Part shown: piece by piece, positions 32,727-34,385 of the stretch | Numbering within the stretch: the first letter of the stretch is position 1 | How the letters are laid out: every line of letters starts with the position of its first letter | Assembly: GCA_011959805.1 (NCBI GenBank) | Contig: BLMC01000027.1 | Coordinates: forward strand, 1-34,385 | Length of the DNA stretch: 34,385 bases | Source of the DNA: Lachnospiraceae bacterium | GTDB lineage: Bacteria; Bacillota; Clostridia; Lachnospirales; Lachnospiraceae | Reading direction: 5' to 3' | Translations under genes and position numbers: made by a program | Notes under the pieces: generated by a model | Database searches by the model: none | Seen by the model: only the letters and a program-made list of their open reading frames with translations | Told to the model about the DNA's origin: nothing

Positions 32727-33560
32727 CTATGCCAACTGTTGTGCGATTTTCTCTAAATCTGCCATAGCGACTGCATATTCCTCATCATTTGGCGCTTTGC
32801 CATGCCAACCCACATTTCCTTCCATAAACGATACACCTTTGCCCTTTAATGAATGTGCAATAATTGCTGTCGGCATACCCTTTGTCTCTCTTGCCTCTTT
32901 GAATGCAGCGCGAATTTTATCAAAATCATGTGCATCATCCAAATTGATTACATGAAAATTAAATGCCTCAAATTTTTTATCAATTGGATATGGTGAACAC
33001 ACATCCTCAATTTTGCCATCAATCTGTAAACCATTGTTGTCCACAATCACGCAAAGATTATCAAGTTTTCTATGTCCAGCAAACATAGAAGCCTCCCAAA
33101 CTTGTCCTTCTTCAATCTCACCATCACCGAGAAGTGTATATACACGGTAATCTGCATTGGACATCTTTGCACCAAGTGCCATACCACACGCTACCGAAAT
33201 TCCTTGTCCAAGCGATCCTGATGACATATCAACACCTGGTATATGTTGCATACAAGGGTGTCCTTGCAGATAGGAGCCAAGCTTTCTTAAAGTCAACAAA
33301 TCTTCCACTGGAAAATATCCACGATTTGCAAGTGCGGAATAAAGTCCTGGTGCCGTGTGTCCCTTTGAGAGAACAAACCGGTCTCTGTCTGCTTTTTTCG
33401 GGTCCTTCGGGTCGATATTCATCTCCTCAAAATAAAGAAACGTATAGATATCTGCCGCGGAAAGTGAACCACCCGGATGTCCTGCTTTTGCGGCATGAAC
33501 GCCTGTAACGATACCCTTACGAACTTCATTTGCCATTTTTTGAAGCTCTAAATTTGTCAT
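32727..33560 (-). CDS. transketolase, N-terminal (TPP-binding) subunit
   Basis: The TPP diphosphate-binding half of the two-chain transketolase. Key parts are AKAGHPGGSLSAADI, VLSKGHTAPGLYSALA and the TPP/metal motif GDGEIEEGQVWEA with the closing VDNNG about 30 residues later. I chose the ATG at 33560 (277 residues), with GGAGGG 7 nt upstream; the codon at 33584 would add eight residues and overlap that site. It follows araD by 54 nt. With araD it forms a small pentose module: the epimerase makes xylulose-5-phosphate, a transketolase substrate. Confidence 0.95.
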   Translation of the reverse strand: MTNLELQKMANEVRKGIVTGVHAAKAGHPGGSLSAADIYTFLYFEEMNIDPKDPKKADRDRFVLSKGHTAPGLYSALANRGYFPVEDLLTLRKLGSYLQGHPCMQHIPGVDMSSGSLGQGISVACGMALGAKMSNADYRVYTLLGDGEIEEGQVWEASMFAGHRKLDNLCVIVDNNGLQIDGKIEDVCSPYPIDKKFEAFNFHVINLDDAHDFDKIRAAFKEARETKGMPTAIIAHSLKGKGVSFMEGNVGWHGKAPNDEEYAVAMADLEKIAQQLA

Positions 33561-33614
33561 TGCTTTTCCCTCCATATACTTCATAATTTTATTCTATCGT
33601 TATGTTATCAATTT

Positions 33615-34310
33615 TTATTCTATCTTATTGCCATAATACGCATTTTCACCGTGTTTTCTATAATAATGCTTATCCTGAATTCGTTGTGGTGCTGGTTCGA
33701 CATCCTTATTTAGCTGCTCAGTAAACAACGCCATCTTTGCAACTTCCTCCAAAACAACTGCGTTGTGTACCGCTTCCTTGGCATCCTTTCCCCAAGAAAA
33801 TGGTCCATGATTCTTGCAGAGCACTGCTGGAACTGCCATGACATCTTTTCCTTGAAAGGTCTCTATTATAAGAGTCCCTGTATTCTTCTCGTATCCCTCG
33901 TCAATCTCCTGTTGTGTTAACACGCGCGCGCAAGGAATTTCCCCGTACATATAGTCTGCGTGTGTCGTTCCATAACAAGGAATACTTCTGCCAGATTGTG
34001 CCCAGCTTGTAGCATATGTACTGTGCGTATGAACAATACCACCGATTTCAGGAAATGCCTTGTAAAGCTCCAGATGTGTCGGTGTGTCAGAAGAAGGATT
34101 GTATTTTCCCTCCACCTTATTGCCCTCTAAATCCATAACCACCATATCTTCTGGCGTCAACAAATCATAGTCAACACCACTTGGCTTGATAACAAACAGA
34201 CCGCTCTCTCTATCGATGGCACTTACATTGCCCCATGTAAAGGTAACAAGACCATACTTGGGCAAATCCATATTTGCCGCGTACACTTTTTTCTTTAATT
34301 CTTCTAACAT
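33615..34310 (-). CDS. araD: L-ribulose-5-phosphate 4-epimerase
   Basis: A zinc enzyme that converts L-ribulose-5-phosphate to D-xylulose-5-phosphate, linking L-arabinose catabolism to the pentose phosphate pathway. The 231-residue length equals that of E. coli AraD. Visible motifs are the [20 protein letters not shown] segment, the metal site [12 protein letters not shown] and [14 protein letters not shown], and [11 protein letters not shown] near the end. TTTGGAGGACTGAG gives a strong ribosome site. The closely related L-xylulose- and L-fuculose-phosphate enzymes have similar folds, but length and motifs favour AraD. It is the first complete gene of a run with the transketolase halves. Confidence 0.93.
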   Translation of the reverse strand: MLEELKKKVYAANMDLPKYGLVTFTWGNVSAIDRESGLFVIKPSGVDYDLLTPEDMVVMDLEGNKVEGKYNPSSDTPTHLELYKAFPEIGGIVHTHSTYATSWAQSGRSIPCYGTTHADYMYGEIPCARVLTQQEIDEGYEKNTGTLIIETFQGKDVMAVPAVLCKNHGPFSWGKDAKEAVHNAVVLEEVAKMALFTEQLNKDVEPAPQRIQDKHYYRKHGENAYYGNKIE

Positions 34311-34311
34311 C

Positions 34312-34385
34312 TCAGTCCTCCAAATTCTCGAAGAATGCTTTCACTCTAACTCCCATCTGCCTGCTCTTGCGGGCGTACAGATCAG
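34312..34385 (-). CDS. 3' end of an upstream gene, partial
   Basis: An open frame enters from the right edge and ends with TGA at 34312-34314, one base before the araD ATG. Only 23 codons are visible (reading [10 protein letters not shown], then [13 protein letters not shown]). The near-contact with araD suggests an operon. Such positions often hold an arabinose-catabolic kinase or isomerase, but the fragment is too short to identify. Confidence 0.55.
   Translation of the reverse strand, partial: DLYARKSRQMGVRVKAFFENLED

Noticed and set aside
31748..33560. Transketolase broken by a frameshift
   Set aside because: Both halves have their own ribosome sites and proper ends at the known domain boundary, so this is the normal two-subunit form.

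Overview
The window looks like chromosomal DNA of a low-GC, anaerobic, spore-forming and motile Firmicute, most likely a member of the Lachnospiraceae or a close relative (Clostridia). This rests on an iron-sulfur L-serine dehydratase in two subunits, a split transketolase, PyrK/PyrD class 1B dihydroorotate dehydrogenase, the hprK-murB-rapZ-whiA block, a SipL-type DUF3794+LysM spore coat protein, a SpoIID/SpoIIQ-like pair, chemoreceptors and a sequence matching a sigma-D (flagellar) promoter. I see no phage, transposase, CRISPR array, tRNA or rRNA gene.

Layout. 1-1339 (minus): a TPR-like protein running off the left edge and a small unknown gene. 1437-2991 (plus): sdaAB-sdaAA. 3081-3875 (minus): a ZIP metal transporter with a perfect 10-bp inverted repeat upstream. 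4377-11002 (plus): three chemoreceptor genes. The first has a double-Cache type sensor; the second and third are recent paralogues, 569 residues each, whose promoter and leader were duplicated too. In the third copy about 450 bp of structured, apparently non-coding DNA separates the inherited Shine-Dalgarno from the start codon. 11105-12910 (minus): pyrC and a PrcB-like lipoprotein. 13078-13812 (plus): a PlsC-type acyltransferase. 13839-16326 (minus): ddl and murF.

16726-26600 (minus) holds two blocks. One is SpoIID-like, SpoIIQ-like and an amidohydrolase. The other is a BspA-like secreted protein, hprK, glk, murB, rapZ, whiA and a diacylglycerol-kinase-family gene, mostly with short gaps or overlaps. 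26796-28091: a 61-residue unknown protein (minus), then a 220-residue unknown (plus) behind a near-consensus sigma-D promoter and a 213-nt leader that can form mutually exclusive stems. 28139-29707 (minus): the sipL-like gene behind a good sigma-E-like promoter. 29843-31599 (minus): pyrK-pyrD. 31748-34385 (minus): araD and the two transketolase halves, with the 3' end of one more gene at the right edge.

The window is mostly housekeeping (cell wall precursors, pyrimidines, carbon regulation, pentose metabolism), with sporulation and chemotaxis genes interspersed. The best places for new biology are the insert before the third chemoreceptor, the sigma-D leader before the 220-residue protein, the orphan terminator-like hairpins upstream of the first chemoreceptor, and the inverted repeats upstream of the ZIP and ddl genes. 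All structures and promoters were found by reading the sequence, without folding or database searches.
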